Assembly: GCA_903892415.1 (NCBI GenBank)
Contig: CAITIQ010000204.1
Coordinates: 1-64,000, forward strand
Direction: 5' to 3'
DNA length: 64,000 nucleotides
From: an uncultured delta proteobacterium
Lineage (GTDB): Bacteria; Myxococcota_A; Polyangia; Polyangiales; Polyangiaceae
Shown here piece by piece: positions 11,071-19,936 of this stretch. Every line of letters starts with the position of its first letter. Position 1 is the stretch's first letter. The position numbers and the translations under genes were made by a program. A model generated the notes under the pieces. It did not search any database, was not told the DNA's origin, and worked only from the letters and a program-made list of their open reading frames with translations.

Positions 11071-11888
11071 AGACCACCGCTTTGCTAGCCCTTGTCGTCG
11101 GCGTTTCGGCCATGGCGTGTTCGGAGGAGCGCCTCTCGCCCGCGCCGGTCAGCTCGACTGTGCCGTCCTCCGGTGGCGCCGGCGTTGGCGGCAGCGGTGG
11201 TGAGGGCGGCGCACCGCCCGAAGTACCCCGCGTGCGTGAGGTCTTCATCCGCAGCCCGCTGGGGTCTCCGATCGAAAACCTTTTCGCGGATGGGGACTTC
11301 GAACTCAGCATCGTCCCCGAGGAGCTCACGGGCGGACAATACGGGTGGATCGCGCTGCGTATGAGCGGTGCATCAGAGACCATCTTGGGTGAAACCGGCG
11401 GGCTATGCCGCTCGGGCTTACGCTGCGGGCGCCTCGAGGCGAACCGCATTCTTTTTGGGCGTGGGACTTCTTCAGCCACCGGGTCCGCTCACAACATGAG
11501 CATTTGGATCAAACCCTTGCAGCCGCGCGCCGAGGGCCCATGCGAGCTCGGCTCGTTCTACGCGATCGCTTGCGAGACCTTCGACGTGCTTCGCTCGCTC
11601 AAAGAAGCTGAACAGCCCGATGAGAACGGCTGGTGTCAGCTATCCGCAAGTGTTCCGGCCACCGACGGCGCGGTCTGTCTCTATGGGGAACTAACGGCGG
11701 ATGCGCTGCTGGACAACGCCACGCTCCTCCCCGAAGAGCGACCACAACCCTTTCCACTTCCCTCGCCCATCGAATTGCCAACCGAACGCTCAGCACGGAT
11801 GGCGCAAATCCGCGAGATCCTGAAGGCAAAAACACCGTTTGGCCAAGCTGGTCCGCAACCGGAAGAGCAACGCCATCGCGGGGAGTAG
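11067..11888 (+). CDS. Lipoprotein partner of the S41 peptidase, copy 2
   Basis: A 273-residue lipoprotein. A TTG start at 11067, overlapping the peptidase TGA, gives (M)KTTALLALVVGVSAMACSEE, a lipoprotein signal with lipobox SAMAC; the frame is open further upstream but would bury this signal. A Gly/Ser-rich linker (GGAGVGGSGGEGG) precedes a domain with NLFADGDFELS, QYGWIAL and CRSGLRCGRL, matching the copy at 8096. Divergence between the two lipoproteins looks larger than between the two peptidases. The function is unknown. Confidence 0.72.
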   Translation: MKTTALLALVVGVSAMACSEERLSPAPVSSTVPSSGGAGVGGSGGEGGAPPEVPRVREVFIRSPLGSPIENLFADGDFELSIVPEELTGGQYGWIALRMSGASETILGETGGLCRSGLRCGRLEANRILFGRGTSSATGSAHNMSIWIKPLQPRAEGPCELGSFYAIACETFDVLRSLKEAEQPDENGWCQLSASVPATDGAVCLYGELTADALLDNATLLPEERPQPFPLPSPIELPTERSARMAQIREILKAKTPFGQAGPQPEEQRHRGE

Positions 11889-11929
11889 TGCCCCAAAGCG
11901 CAGAGGTTCCTGATAGCCTGGCTTCGCCT

Positions 11930-13381
11930 ATGGACGAACCGCGAGCATCGTTGCGCGTTCAAGCTCTTCGCAAGCGCCTCACCGGCCACCCCAACGCCGA
12001 CCGCCTCTACGAATATGCGACCCTACTCGACGGGTGGATTCACGAGTGGGCTCGTTATGCTTCTCGTGCTGGACTTAGAGACGACGAACGCATGCGCGCG
12101 GTCAACATGCTCGCCAGCATGCGCCGCGACTTCAACGCGCTCCTGGCTGAAGTGGATGCGCACAGTCCCAACGTCGGACCAAGCTCTGCGAGCTTTGGGA
12201 CTGCGCTCGATTCCCTTGGTCCCGATGAGCGGTTTGCGCTCGCGCAGATCTTAGGTCTGCAATACGAGGCGAAGTACCGCGACCTGTTCGAGGTAAAGGC
12301 GGCTGAGTACATCGAACAAGATGCGCTGTGGAACTCGATCACCGAGGAAGCAGGCCTCGTCGAGGCGCCATGGTTGCCCGCTGATTCGCGACAGAGCGCC
12401 GTCATCCTCACCTACTCGGGCTCGCTCCTTTTGATCTCCGCGCCCATCGAGAACAAGCCTTTCCGCCGGCAGTACGTCTATCAGAGCATCTACGCCGGTC
12501 ACCTGCCAACGGAGGGCAGCCTCGGCCTGCTGGAGCCTTTGCGTGTCAACCAACCGGTGGCCGGAACGCGCATCAAGACCTCACCCATCCGCAAACTACG
12601 AACATCCCACGGGCCAGAGCTCCGTTGGGAGCTGCAACGCGAGACCTTCTCGCGCCTGCACCGCACGCTCAACGGCGCGGTTACGCCAGCAGCCTACCTC
12701 GGTTCGCCTGTTCCTCCCGGTGCGCCCATGCCTCCGGGAGCGCCCATGCCTCCGGGCGGAGCTGTGTTCGCCGGGGCTGCCGAGTTTCTCAACGCCCGCC
12801 CCAAGACTCCGCCCGACGGTACGCCAGCACCGCCGCCGAGGCCCTCCGAGGCAGGCCGCCCCTCGGAGGCAGGCCGCCAATCGGAGGTCGGAGCACCGCC
12901 CTCGCGCCCGCTTGCCGCTGAGAAGTCACCGACCAAAGAGTCGGGCAAGATTCCCAGCGTATTCGTGCAGGTCCTCCACGCAGAACGCCAACGAGACGGC
13001 GTGCGGAAGATGGAGAGCACGGCCCGCGCGGAGCTTCGAACGTTGCTCGCCCGACTGATCGATACCGCTGGAGAACGCGATCACGTACTCGAGGCAGAGA
13101 TCGTCGGGCACGTGCTGCATCTGCAACGGCTAGCAATGGAGCGCGGAGAGATGCAGGCCGGCCCCAACGAGCTCTTGCGCCTCGACACCGAGAACAACGA
13201 TCAATGCGTAGCCACCAAAGACGGGTTGGCGGTTGGCAAACGTGGCGCGCCAGCGCAGACGATTCCTGGCGCCAACTTCCGTTCTCAGTCCATCGTCCGC
13301 GGCGCGCCGGTGGCAGTGCTGTTGGAAGACGGCAGCTTGTACGCCGTCCTCGGCAACGTGCGCGCCTTCGTCAAGAAGTGA
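11930..13381 (+). CDS. Hypothetical protein with Pro-rich repeat linker
   Basis: A 483-residue protein, not recognised. The start at the ATG of MDEPRASLRVQALRKRL is chosen because the longer frame overlaps the upstream lipoprotein gene. Residues 1 to 250 are helical then mixed; residues 255 to 335 are a low-complexity linker with PPGAPMPPGAPMPPGG and PSEAGRPSEAGRQSE repeats; residues 340 to 483 form another folded part ending in VAVLLEDGSLYAVLGNVRAFVKK. No signal peptide or membrane segment is seen. The gene follows the duplicated peptidase-lipoprotein block by 41 bases. Confidence 0.6.
   Translation: MDEPRASLRVQALRKRLTGHPNADRLYEYATLLDGWIHEWARYASRAGLRDDERMRAVNMLASMRRDFNALLAEVDAHSPNVGPSSASFGTALDSLGPDERFALAQILGLQYEAKYRDLFEVKAAEYIEQDALWNSITEEAGLVEAPWLPADSRQSAVILTYSGSLLLISAPIENKPFRRQYVYQSIYAGHLPTEGSLGLLEPLRVNQPVAGTRIKTSPIRKLRTSHGPELRWELQRETFSRLHRTLNGAVTPAAYLGSPVPPGAPMPPGAPMPPGGAVFAGAAEFLNARPKTPPDGTPAPPPRPSEAGRPSEAGRQSEVGAPPSRPLAAEKSPTKESGKIPSVFVQVLHAERQRDGVRKMESTARAELRTLLARLIDTAGERDHVLEAEIVGHVLHLQRLAMERGEMQAGPNELLRLDTENNDQCVATKDGLAVGKRGAPAQTIPGANFRSQSIVRGAPVAVLLEDGSLYAVLGNVRAFVKK
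12722..12757 (+). repeat. 18-base tandem repeat, two units (Pro/Met/Gly codons)
   Basis: GCGCCCATGCCTCCGGGA (12722-12739) is followed by a copy differing only in the last base (12740-12757). It encodes APMPPG twice inside the linker of the gene at 11930. In-frame coding repeats of this type expand by slippage. Confidence 0.85.
12842..12895 (+). repeat. 18-base tandem repeat, about 2.6 units (Pro/Ser/Glu/Ala/Gly codons)
   Basis: CCCTCCGAGGCAGGCCGC (12842-12859), CCCTCGGAGGCAGGCCGC (12860-12877) and a decayed third copy encode the PSEAGR repeats in the same protein. The frame is kept, as expected for a flexible spacer. Confidence 0.8.
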
Positions 13382-13387
13382 CCGTGG

Positions 13388-13669
13388 TCAAGCGCGGCAC
13401 ATGCCGAGCAGCAGACCAAACAGCACGAGAGCAAGGATCGGCGCGCCCACCCAAAGCAGGACAAGGCCCCAGCCACCGAGCAGGTTGCGGCCCTTCTTCT
13501 TGTCGCAGCGCAGACAGATTGCCCAGGTGCGCACGCTCCCCTCGGTGAGCACGCAACAATCACCACAAACGAGCGTGCGGCAGTGGGCGCACGGCCCCAC
13601 GGCTACCGCGCCGCACAAGCCACAGGGCGGGTCGGAGTCACCACCAACGAGCTGAAGCTGACCCGACAC
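13388..13669 (-). CDS. Small zinc-ribbon-like membrane protein
   Basis: A 93-residue protein starting with GTG. Four Cys pairs are visible: CGLC, CAHC, CGDCC and CLRC between residues 16 and 56, consistent with one or two zinc sites. A single hydrophobic segment (LGGWGLVLLWVGAPILALVL, about residues 64 to 87) suggests a C-terminal membrane anchor, placing the zinc part in the cytoplasm. It is convergent with the gene at 11930 and lies 24 bases downstream of pepP on the same strand, so it may be co-transcribed with it. Function is not known. Confidence 0.6.
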   Translation of the reverse strand: MSGQLQLVGGDSDPPCGLCGAVAVGPCAHCRTLVCGDCCVLTEGSVRTWAICLRCDKKKGRNLLGGWGLVLLWVGAPILALVLFGLLLGMCRA

Positions 13670-13693
13670 GCGCAGTCGATCGTCGAGTTGCGG

Positions 13694-15316
13694 CTAAGCG
13701 CGAGACTTCCAAATCTTTGCCATCCAGCGCTCGACCGCGTCGGCGTCGCGAGGAATGGTGCCCGAGAGATTCTTCATGCCCGTCGCCGTAACCAACACGT
13801 CATCCTCGATGCGGACGCCAATGCCTCGGTACTTCTTGGGCACAGTCAGATCATCCGGCTGGAAGTAGAGCCCTGGCTCCACCGTCAGCACCATACCGGG
13901 CTTTAGCTTGCCGTAGCGGTAGACCTCGTTGCGCGCCTTGGCACAGTCATGAACGTCGATACCGAGCATGTGGCTGGTGTTGTGGAGCGTGTAGCGCTTC
14001 TGCAGCTGCTGCTCAGGGCGGAGGGCGAACTCTGCATCCTTGAGGATCCCCAGCTCGACCAAACCGTAGGCGAGCACACGCTGGGCAGCGCGATTGGGCT
14101 CCATGAAATCGTTGCCCGGCTTTACTGCCGCCAAGGCTGCCTTCTGCGCTTTGCAAACAAGGTCATAGACCTCGCGCTGCGCCGCTGTGAACTTGCCTGA
14201 GATAGGCAACGTTCGAGTGATGTCGGCAGTGTAGAGCTGGTTGCCCTCGACGCCCGCATCGAGCAGCAAAAGGTCCTGCTTTTTGAGCCGGGCATCATTG
14301 CGCGTCCAATGAAGGATGCAGGCGTTCGCACCGCTCGCCGCAATCGTTCCATAGCCGACGTCGTTGCCTTCAACGCGCGCTCGCAGGTTGAAAACGCCTT
14401 CCACCTCGCGCTCGCTCTTCGCTTTCTTGAGCGCCGCGATCACGTCTTCAAAGGCCCGCTTCGTGGACATGGTGACGTCGTAGAGTTCCTTCACTTCGAG
14501 CTCGTCTTTGATCAGACGCAGCTCCGATAGAAACGCGGCCAGCTCGTTGTCGGCATCGGTTGGGCATGGCTTCAGATCGCCGCGGCCTCCGCTGTCGCGG
14601 GCGCTATGATTTCTGCCCAGCGAGGCGTCGAGAGCAGCGGAGAAGCCCGTGAGAAGCCGCACCTTCGCCGACTTGTTCTTCGACACACGCTTCGCTTCTT
14701 GGGCGATGAAGTCGGCGAGCGCCCCCAACTCTTTGGCTTGGTGAACGCCGTAGCGAACGGCGCTCTCCGCAACCCCTAGACGTGGACCCACCCAAAGCTC
14801 CCCCTTCGAGTGATCGGTGAAGAACGTCTTGTCAGACCGGCCGGGATTTGGCTCGACGAAGAGTACGTGATCGTGCCCACCGCGCGCGTTCGGGCACAGC
14901 AAAAGCACGCAATCAGGCTCGACGTTGCCCGTGAGGTAGAAGAAGTCGGAACCGGGCCGGAAACGGTACGTGGTGTCGTTGGAGCGCGTCTTTTCGTGGC
15001 CCGTTGGAATGATCAACAGGTCCCCTTTGAAACGCCGCGACAGGCGGTTGCGCCTGGCGCGAAAGTCCTCAACGTTCGCACGAGGCTCCGGCTGACTCTC
15101 GCGCGGCGCCCAATCCTTCATCATGAAGGCCACGAGCGCCTCGGGGTGCTGTGGGGGTGCGGCGGGTGCTTGTGCCTTCTTCTTGCCTGCGTTCCGCGGG
15201 CGAGCAGGCTTCTTGCTCACGGCCGGTGCTTTGGCTGCCGTGGTTTTGGCTGCCGTGGTTTTGGCGGCCTCAGCGACACGGAGGTTGGCTTCAGAAAGAA
15301 AGTCAGCGCGCTTCAT
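13694..15316 (-). CDS. pepP: Xaa-Pro aminopeptidase (aminopeptidase P, M24B)
   Basis: A 540-residue metallopeptidase that removes an N-terminal residue before proline. It has the M24 pita-bread fold with an N-terminal AMP_N domain (RRNRLSRRFKGDLLIIPTGH through FYLTGNVEPDCVLLL). Dinuclear metal ligands are recognisable: Asp in LLLDAG and TADITR (about 354 and 365), His in TSHMLGIDVHD (about 445), Glu in LTVEPGLYF (about 480) and Glu in VRIEDDV (about 502). About 70 extra residues rich in Ala, Lys, Thr and Pro precede the AMP_N domain, longer than typical PepP; part is encoded by a 15-base tandem duplication. No signal peptide is present, so a cytoplasmic location is likely. Confidence 0.9.
   Translation of the reverse strand: MKRADFLSEANLRVAEAAKTTAAKTTAAKAPAVSKKPARPRNAGKKKAQAPAAPPQHPEALVAFMMKDWAPRESQPEPRANVEDFRARRNRLSRRFKGDLLIIPTGHEKTRSNDTTYRFRPGSDFFYLTGNVEPDCVLLLCPNARGGHDHVLFVEPNPGRSDKTFFTDHSKGELWVGPRLGVAESAVRYGVHQAKELGALADFIAQEAKRVSKNKSAKVRLLTGFSAALDASLGRNHSARDSGGRGDLKPCPTDADNELAAFLSELRLIKDELEVKELYDVTMSTKRAFEDVIAALKKAKSEREVEGVFNLRARVEGNDVGYGTIAASGANACILHWTRNDARLKKQDLLLLDAGVEGNQLYTADITRTLPISGKFTAAQREVYDLVCKAQKAALAAVKPGNDFMEPNRAAQRVLAYGLVELGILKDAEFALRPEQQLQKRYTLHNTSHMLGIDVHDCAKARNEVYRYGKLKPGMVLTVEPGLYFQPDDLTVPKKYRGIGVRIEDDVLVTATGMKNLSGTIPRDADAVERWMAKIWKSRA
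15231..15260 (-). repeat. 15-base tandem duplication in the pepP N-terminal extension
   Basis: TTGGCTGCCGTGGTT occurs at 15231-15245 and exactly again at 15246-15260 (plus-strand spelling), giving repeated Ala-Lys-Thr-Thr-Ala units. The length is a multiple of three, so the reading frame is maintained. Confidence 0.85.
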
Positions 15317-15408
15317 CGAGCCAGCATGACACCAAAAAACCCGACTCGCCGAAAGAGCTGCATCACGGCTGAACGCAAAAGGTTTCCAGCGGAGCTCTGC
15401 CCCAGTGC

Positions 15409-16299
15409 CTACTCCGCCCCTTCAACGGCGATCACCGTTGAAGAACCAGTCGAAACAAGGTCCCGAACAACAGCCGCTCTCTCGCCATGGCCCACTCGCA
15501 CCCGCTCGGGCGCTAGGTGAAGGTCCCAAACGATACCGAGCTTTGACAAGACCCACAGCGTGTAGAACGTCATGTCGATCTCCCACCAGTAGAAACCCTG
15601 GTTCACCGACCGTTGGTAGTGATGGTGGTTGTTGTGCCAACCCTCGCCCCCAGTGATGAGCGCGAGCCACAAGTTGTTCCGACTGTCATCAGTCGTCGAG
15701 AAGCGGCGCGAGCCCCACATGTGCGTCAGCGAGTTGATGGTGAAGGTCCCGTGCCAGAGAAAGACCGTCGAAACGAACAGGCCCCAATAGAGCGCGGGGA
15801 AGCCGCCAAGGGCGAAGAGCCCGAGCCCGAGCACGGTCGGTGCAACGAGGAAGTGCTTATTGAGCCACACGAGCTCGGGATACTTCGCGAAGTCACGGAT
15901 GCGCGAGTAGTCGGTTTCATCGTGCCGCGCAGAGAGGATCCAACCGACATGCGACCACCAGAAACCATCGAGCTTGGCCGAGTGCAGGTCCCCAGGTTGA
16001 TCCGAGCGAGCGTGGTGCATCCGATGATGAGCGGCCCACCACAGAGCCCCTTTTTGGGCGCTGGACTGCGCAAGGAACGCCAAACAAGCCTGGAAGAAGC
16101 GCGAGGTCTTGAAGGACTTGTGAGCAAAGTAGCGATGGTAGCCAGCGGTCACGCCAAACATGCGTACGGCATAGAGCGCAAAGGCTAGCCCGGCACCCCA
16201 CCAGGACCAGCCCACGACGAACATCCCACCGATGGCCAAGAGGTGAATGACGAAGAACGGAATCGAGCCCAGCCAATTGATGGTTTTCGCTGTCGCCAT
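15409..16299 (-). CDS. Acyl-CoA (delta-9-type) fatty acid desaturase
   Basis: A 296-residue membrane di-iron enzyme that introduces a double bond in a fatty acyl chain. The three diagnostic His boxes are HRYFAHKSF (about residue 56), HRMHHARSD (about 92) and WHNNHHHYQR (about 222), in the spacing of stearoyl-CoA-type desaturases. Hydrophobic segments near residues 10 to 45 and 150 to 185 would form the membrane hairpins. Length is normal. Its role is probably to adjust membrane lipid unsaturation. It lies between pepP and an alpha/beta hydrolase on the same strand, but gaps of about 90 bases on each side make a tight operon uncertain. Confidence 0.92.
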   Translation of the reverse strand: MATAKTINWLGSIPFFVIHLLAIGGMFVVGWSWWGAGLAFALYAVRMFGVTAGYHRYFAHKSFKTSRFFQACLAFLAQSSAQKGALWWAAHHRMHHARSDQPGDLHSAKLDGFWWSHVGWILSARHDETDYSRIRDFAKYPELVWLNKHFLVAPTVLGLGLFALGGFPALYWGLFVSTVFLWHGTFTINSLTHMWGSRRFSTTDDSRNNLWLALITGGEGWHNNHHHYQRSVNQGFYWWEIDMTFYTLWVLSKLGIVWDLHLAPERVRVGHGERAAVVRDLVSTGSSTVIAVEGAE

Positions 16300-16395
16300 G
16301 GCCTCCCGACTCTAGGTCCGCGAATGTCACGGTTGCGTCAGGTCATGTTCACGAATTCACACATAACGCTGCGATATGTGCCAATTCGATGACGA

Positions 16396-17265
16396 CTAAA
16401 CGAAGAAGTCCACAATCGCCTTGGCCACCTCGCTCGGCTGCGTCCAATGCATCATGTGTCCAGCGTCGGGGAACGACACGCGCCGCAGCGTTGCGATCTG
16501 CGCAAGACGCTCTTCTTCCTCCGGCGGGTGCCAACCGTGCGGGCCACCGTCGATGAACAAGACCGGACACGAAATCGCGCGCAGAAACGAGCAATAGTTC
16601 GCGCTTTGAAACGGCGTCGGAGACACCGTTCGATGCAGAGGGTCCCAAGCCCAGGCGACCTCGCCACTCGGCAGCTTCACCGTCAACCGGGCCGCACGCG
16701 ATCGCAGCAGCTCGTCGCGGAGCCGAGGATGCGTGGCCTTCAGCCGAGTGACGGCCTCCTCGAACGACATCGAGCGCGGCTCTCGCGTGATGCGCCGTCG
16801 ATCGGAGAGCCACTTGCGAAAGCGGTCCACCGAAAGCTCCGCTGCGTCGGAGGATGGCCCGACGCCCTCCATCACCACCAGCTTGTTCACCCGCGCAGCA
16901 CAGGCTCCGGCGAACAGCGTGGCCACACCGCCGCCCATGCTGTGTCCAACGACGCCCAACCACGACGGTGCGAGCTGGTCACAAAGTTCGTCCATATCGG
17001 CGATGTAGTCGGGGAAGTGATAGTAGCCGCCGGCGCCTACGCGCTCGGAGAGCCCAAAGCCGCGCAAATCCGGCGCTACCACCTCAAAACCCGCATCGCA
17101 CAAGGGCTCCGCGACAAGGTCCCACGAAGCAGCCGCGTCCAGAAAGCCGTGCAGTAGCAGGACCGTCTTTCGCTCCGGAGCTGGCGACGCGTCCGCCTTC
17201 GAGAAGCGGTGAACCGCAAGCCAAAGTCCGTTGACCCGAACCCGTTCAACCAGCTCCTGAAGCAT
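16396..17265 (-). CDS. Alpha/beta-fold hydrolase
   Basis: A 289-residue hydrolase. The nucleophile elbow GHSMGG places Ser at about 109, the oxyanion segment is LLLHGFLDAAASW, the acid is probably Asp in LFIDGGPHGW (about 236) and the His is in FPDAGHMMHW (about 269), completing a Ser-Asp-His triad in the proper order. Insertion of a helical cap between residues 130 and 215 is typical of epoxide-hydrolase or lipase-like members, and the substrate cannot be assigned. No signal peptide is seen. It is divergent from deoC; the ATG of this gene lies about 90 bases from the preferred deoC start. Confidence 0.88.
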   Translation of the reverse strand: MLQELVERVRVNGLWLAVHRFSKADASPAPERKTVLLLHGFLDAAASWDLVAEPLCDAGFEVVAPDLRGFGLSERVGAGGYYHFPDYIADMDELCDQLAPSWLGVVGHSMGGGVATLFAGACAARVNKLVVMEGVGPSSDAAELSVDRFRKWLSDRRRITREPRSMSFEEAVTRLKATHPRLRDELLRSRAARLTVKLPSGEVAWAWDPLHRTVSPTPFQSANYCSFLRAISCPVLFIDGGPHGWHPPEEEERLAQIATLRRVSFPDAGHMMHWTQPSEVAKAIVDFFV

Positions 17266-17353
17266 GACTTTGGGCTTACGCGGTCCCCGTCCTGGATGCC
17301 ACGCGCTTCTGTGCTCCCTTCCAGGGGCGGGTCTCTGCTACCGTCCCCGGACC

Positions 17354-18244
17354 GTGTACCCCGACTTCTCAGCCCCCACTGTCGACAAGGTCTTCGTAGA
17401 GGAACGTGCGCAATCGCTGGCCAAGCGCAGCATCAAGAAGGAGACCAAGGTCGCCGGCTTGAAGCTCGCCATCACGATGATGGATTTGACCACCTTGGAG
17501 GGCAAAGACACCGCCGGGAAAGTGTCGATGATGTGCCAGAAGGCGCGTTCTCCGCACGAGTCGCCGGGGATTCCCTCGGTCGCCGCGGTGTGCGTCTACC
17601 CGAACATGGTTCCGGTGGCGAAGCGTGCTCTCGCCGGGTCGAGCGTGAAGGTCGCAAGTGTTGCCACCGCTTTCCCGAGCGGGCTCTCACCGTTGCCGCT
17701 CAAGCTCGACGACACGCGGCGCGCGGTCGAGATGGGGGCGGACGAGATCGACATGGTGATCGATCGCGGAGCGATGCTGAGCGGAGAGTTCGGCAAGGTG
17801 TACGACGAGATCGTCGCGATCAAAGCGGCATGTGGGCCTGCACACCTCAAGGTCATCCTCGAGACGGGCGAGCTCGGCACCTACGATGTCGTGCGCAAGG
17901 CCAGTCAGATCGCCATGATCGCCGGCGCCGACTTCATCAAGACCTCCACCGGCAAGATTCAACCGGCCGCAACGCCGCCCGTAACGCTGGTCATGCTCGA
18001 AGCGATTCGAGATTTCTACTATGCCACCGGCAAGAAAATCGGGATGAAGCCAGCGGGAGGCATCCGCACCGCAAAGCAGGCCCTCCACTACCTCGTGATG
18101 GTCAAAGAGACGCTCGGGGATGATTGGCTCAGCCCCGACTTGTTCCGCTTTGGCGCGTCAACGCTGCTCAACGACGTGCTGATGCAGCTCGAGAAGGAGC
18201 GCACTGGCTCCTATCAGGGCGAGAATTACTTCAGCAAGGATTGA
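17354..18244 (+). CDS. deoC: Deoxyribose-phosphate aldolase
   Basis: A 296-residue class I aldolase that splits 2-deoxyribose 5-phosphate into glyceraldehyde 3-phosphate and acetaldehyde, a step in deoxynucleoside salvage. Schiff-base Lys is in DFIKTSTGK (about 196) and the second catalytic Lys in GMKPAGGIR (about 232); EIDMVIDRGAML supplies the conserved Asp. The longer DeoC subtype fits the length. GTG at 17354 is preferred because upstream residues are not DeoC-like and the ATG at 17264 would overlap the divergent hydrolase start. The 3' end overlaps the convergent gene at 18231 by 14 bases. Confidence 0.92.
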   Translation: MYPDFSAPTVDKVFVEERAQSLAKRSIKKETKVAGLKLAITMMDLTTLEGKDTAGKVSMMCQKARSPHESPGIPSVAAVCVYPNMVPVAKRALAGSSVKVASVATAFPSGLSPLPLKLDDTRRAVEMGADEIDMVIDRGAMLSGEFGKVYDEIVAIKAACGPAHLKVILETGELGTYDVVRKASQIAMIAGADFIKTSTGKIQPAATPPVTLVMLEAIRDFYYATGKKIGMKPAGGIRTAKQALHYLVMVKETLGDDWLSPDLFRFGASTLLNDVLMQLEKERTGSYQGENYFSKD

Positions 18245-19679
18245 GCGCTGCGCCGTCCTCGGCGGCGGAGAACGCCGCTTCGATCGCAGGCTCGAGTTCG
18301 CGCACATACACACCGAGACCGTAGCCGCGCATCGCCGCCTCGACCAAACTCAACGGGCATTTGAAGGCCGGGTCGCCTAGCTCGGCCAACACCGAGACCA
18401 CGCCCAAGGCGCGGCCGAGCAGAAGTCGAAACGCGCGATCAAAGGCGAGCACGCGACTTGAACGAGTGCCGCTGCGCGCACACAGCCCAAGCCCGAACAT
18501 CTGCACTCGGAAGTAGAACGCTTCATCGGCGGCGTACACACCGGGCCCTCCAAGAAACTCTGCCAAGCCTGCCTTCAGGACGTCGATCGCCATCAGCAGA
18601 GCGTTGGCCGTAACCAGCACGAGGTCCTTTGGAGACCGCCACTCTTCCTTGGAGAGCGGCAAGACCCTGCGTTCGAGCGCTTCGAGCGCCGCTGTGAAAA
18701 GCTCCTGCTCGAAAGCGGAGGCTCCCTCGGCCGCCCCAACCAGCTTCGCCAACGCCTCGCTCGAAAGCCCCGCATTGAGCTGACGAGCGATCTGCAGGAA
18801 CGCACCCACACAATCCGTGCAAGCCACCTCGCTCAAGGCATCGAACGTGGCCTGCACCTCGGCCAAGGACGCAGCGAGCGTCGCAGTGAGAATGACCGGA
18901 CTCTCGAGCCGCTCCACCGATGCACCAAGAGGCAGGTCACGCATGGTCTGCGGAGCCGGGTCGGTGGCCGCAGGAACGGCCGCACTTCGAAACACGCAGG
19001 CGCACTCGAGGTGCGGCAGCAGGCGCACGCTATGCCCTGCGTCAACGAAGCGAGAAGGGTAGAGGTTGCAGCCAATGGGCTTGGCGGCCGCGCCCCCTCG
19101 CTTATGAACGAGACAGGCACCATCCGGCTCGAGATAGTTGCAGCGCCCATCGCGAAGCGCGACGGCTCGCATCGGGGACTCCACTCCAATCAACGGCACG
19201 AACACTCTGCGCTCGTCCTGACCGCTGTCCTCGACGTCGGGACAATGCGAGCGCGCCTTGGCGACATCGTGTGGCGTAAACGCGATCGAAGGGTAGAAGC
19301 GACAACAAGAACCCGCGCCGTCGCACTCGAGTGCGTAACGCGGAAGCGGCTCCAGGCGGCGATCGACGTCGACCGCACTTTCCTCCGTAATCGCGGCCCG
19401 AGGAGCGACTACGCCTTCCTCGACCAAGGCCTGGCTTTCGAGCTCGGAGATGAAGCCAGTGATCTCTTCAGTGCTCGCGTCCGTCCCACGCGCCGTGAGA
19501 AATGCAGCCAAGCCCTCTACGTCGCGCGTGCCATCCATGGCGGAGATACAGCTCCACGCGCGGCGCGAAACCGGGTGCGAACGCAGAGCTTCAGTGTCGT
19601 ACAGCACCACGTACGAGTGTTGGCTGGCCGCATAGATCCTCGGCAACACATGGGCGGAAAGGCGCGGGCGATGCTTCAT
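18231..19679 (-). CDS. PqqD-like domain fused to YkgJ/FliB-type cysteine-cluster domain
   Basis: A 482-residue protein. Residues 15 to 95 resemble a PqqD-like winged-helix fold (YDTEALRSHPVSRRAWSC, then MDGTRDVEGLAAFL and a helix-rich end). Residues 115 to 215 carry the YkgJ/FliB-type metal-binding cluster: CDGAGSCCRFYPSIAFTP, then DGRCNYLEPDGACLVHKR and PIGCNLYPSRF. The remaining 260 residues are mostly helical with a few Cys. Related cysteine clusters occur in flagellin lysine methylase FliB and in uncharacterised YkgJ proteins, where Fe-S or Zn is assumed. Metal and substrate here are unknown. The gene is convergent and overlapping with deoC. Confidence 0.7.
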   Translation of the reverse strand: MKHRPRLSAHVLPRIYAASQHSYVVLYDTEALRSHPVSRRAWSCISAMDGTRDVEGLAAFLTARGTDASTEEITGFISELESQALVEEGVVAPRAAITEESAVDVDRRLEPLPRYALECDGAGSCCRFYPSIAFTPHDVAKARSHCPDVEDSGQDERRVFVPLIGVESPMRAVALRDGRCNYLEPDGACLVHKRGGAAAKPIGCNLYPSRFVDAGHSVRLLPHLECACVFRSAAVPAATDPAPQTMRDLPLGASVERLESPVILTATLAASLAEVQATFDALSEVACTDCVGAFLQIARQLNAGLSSEALAKLVGAAEGASAFEQELFTAALEALERRVLPLSKEEWRSPKDLVLVTANALLMAIDVLKAGLAEFLGGPGVYAADEAFYFRVQMFGLGLCARSGTRSSRVLAFDRAFRLLLGRALGVVSVLAELGDPAFKCPLSLVEAAMRGYGLGVYVRELEPAIEAAFSAAEDGAALNPC

Positions 19680-19764
19680 GGTTTCACCAGGGCTACGTCA
19701 ACCCGGCACGGCAGAAAAGGACTCGAACGAGTCGGAGTGGCAACGTCGAGCTGATCCTAGACTA

Positions 19765-19788
19765 TTGACCAATTGTCAATTCAATTGG
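19765..19788. promoter_or_regulatory. Palindrome TTGAC-N5-GTCAA overlapping an inverted repeat (candidate operator)
   Basis: TTGACCAATTGTCAA (19765-19779) is a perfect 5-base inverted repeat with 5 central bases. It overlaps CCAATTG (19769-19775)/CAATTGG (19782-19788), a second perfect inverted repeat. It lies 86 bases upstream of the leftward gene at 18231-19679. Dimeric repressor binding is inferred from symmetry. Confidence 0.45.
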
Positions 19789-19936
19789 AAGCGTCGCCAA
19801 AGGCCCGATTTCATTGTCATTGCAAAACCACACGGACTCACACTGAAATCGGAGTTTGGTCACAACGGAATTATGCTGGCACCATTTCCGGGTTGTTCAC
19901 GCCGCCAAACAGCTGTGGAGCATCAACCAGTTAGCG

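Noticed and set aside
17264..17353. ATG at 17264 as the start of deoC
   Set aside because: The extra 30 residues do not look like DeoC and the start would overlap the divergent hydrolase start codon.
19881..19905. TGGCAC followed by TTG, thought to be a sigma-54 promoter
   Set aside because: The distance between the two elements is about 5 bases too long and the GC of the -12 element is missing.
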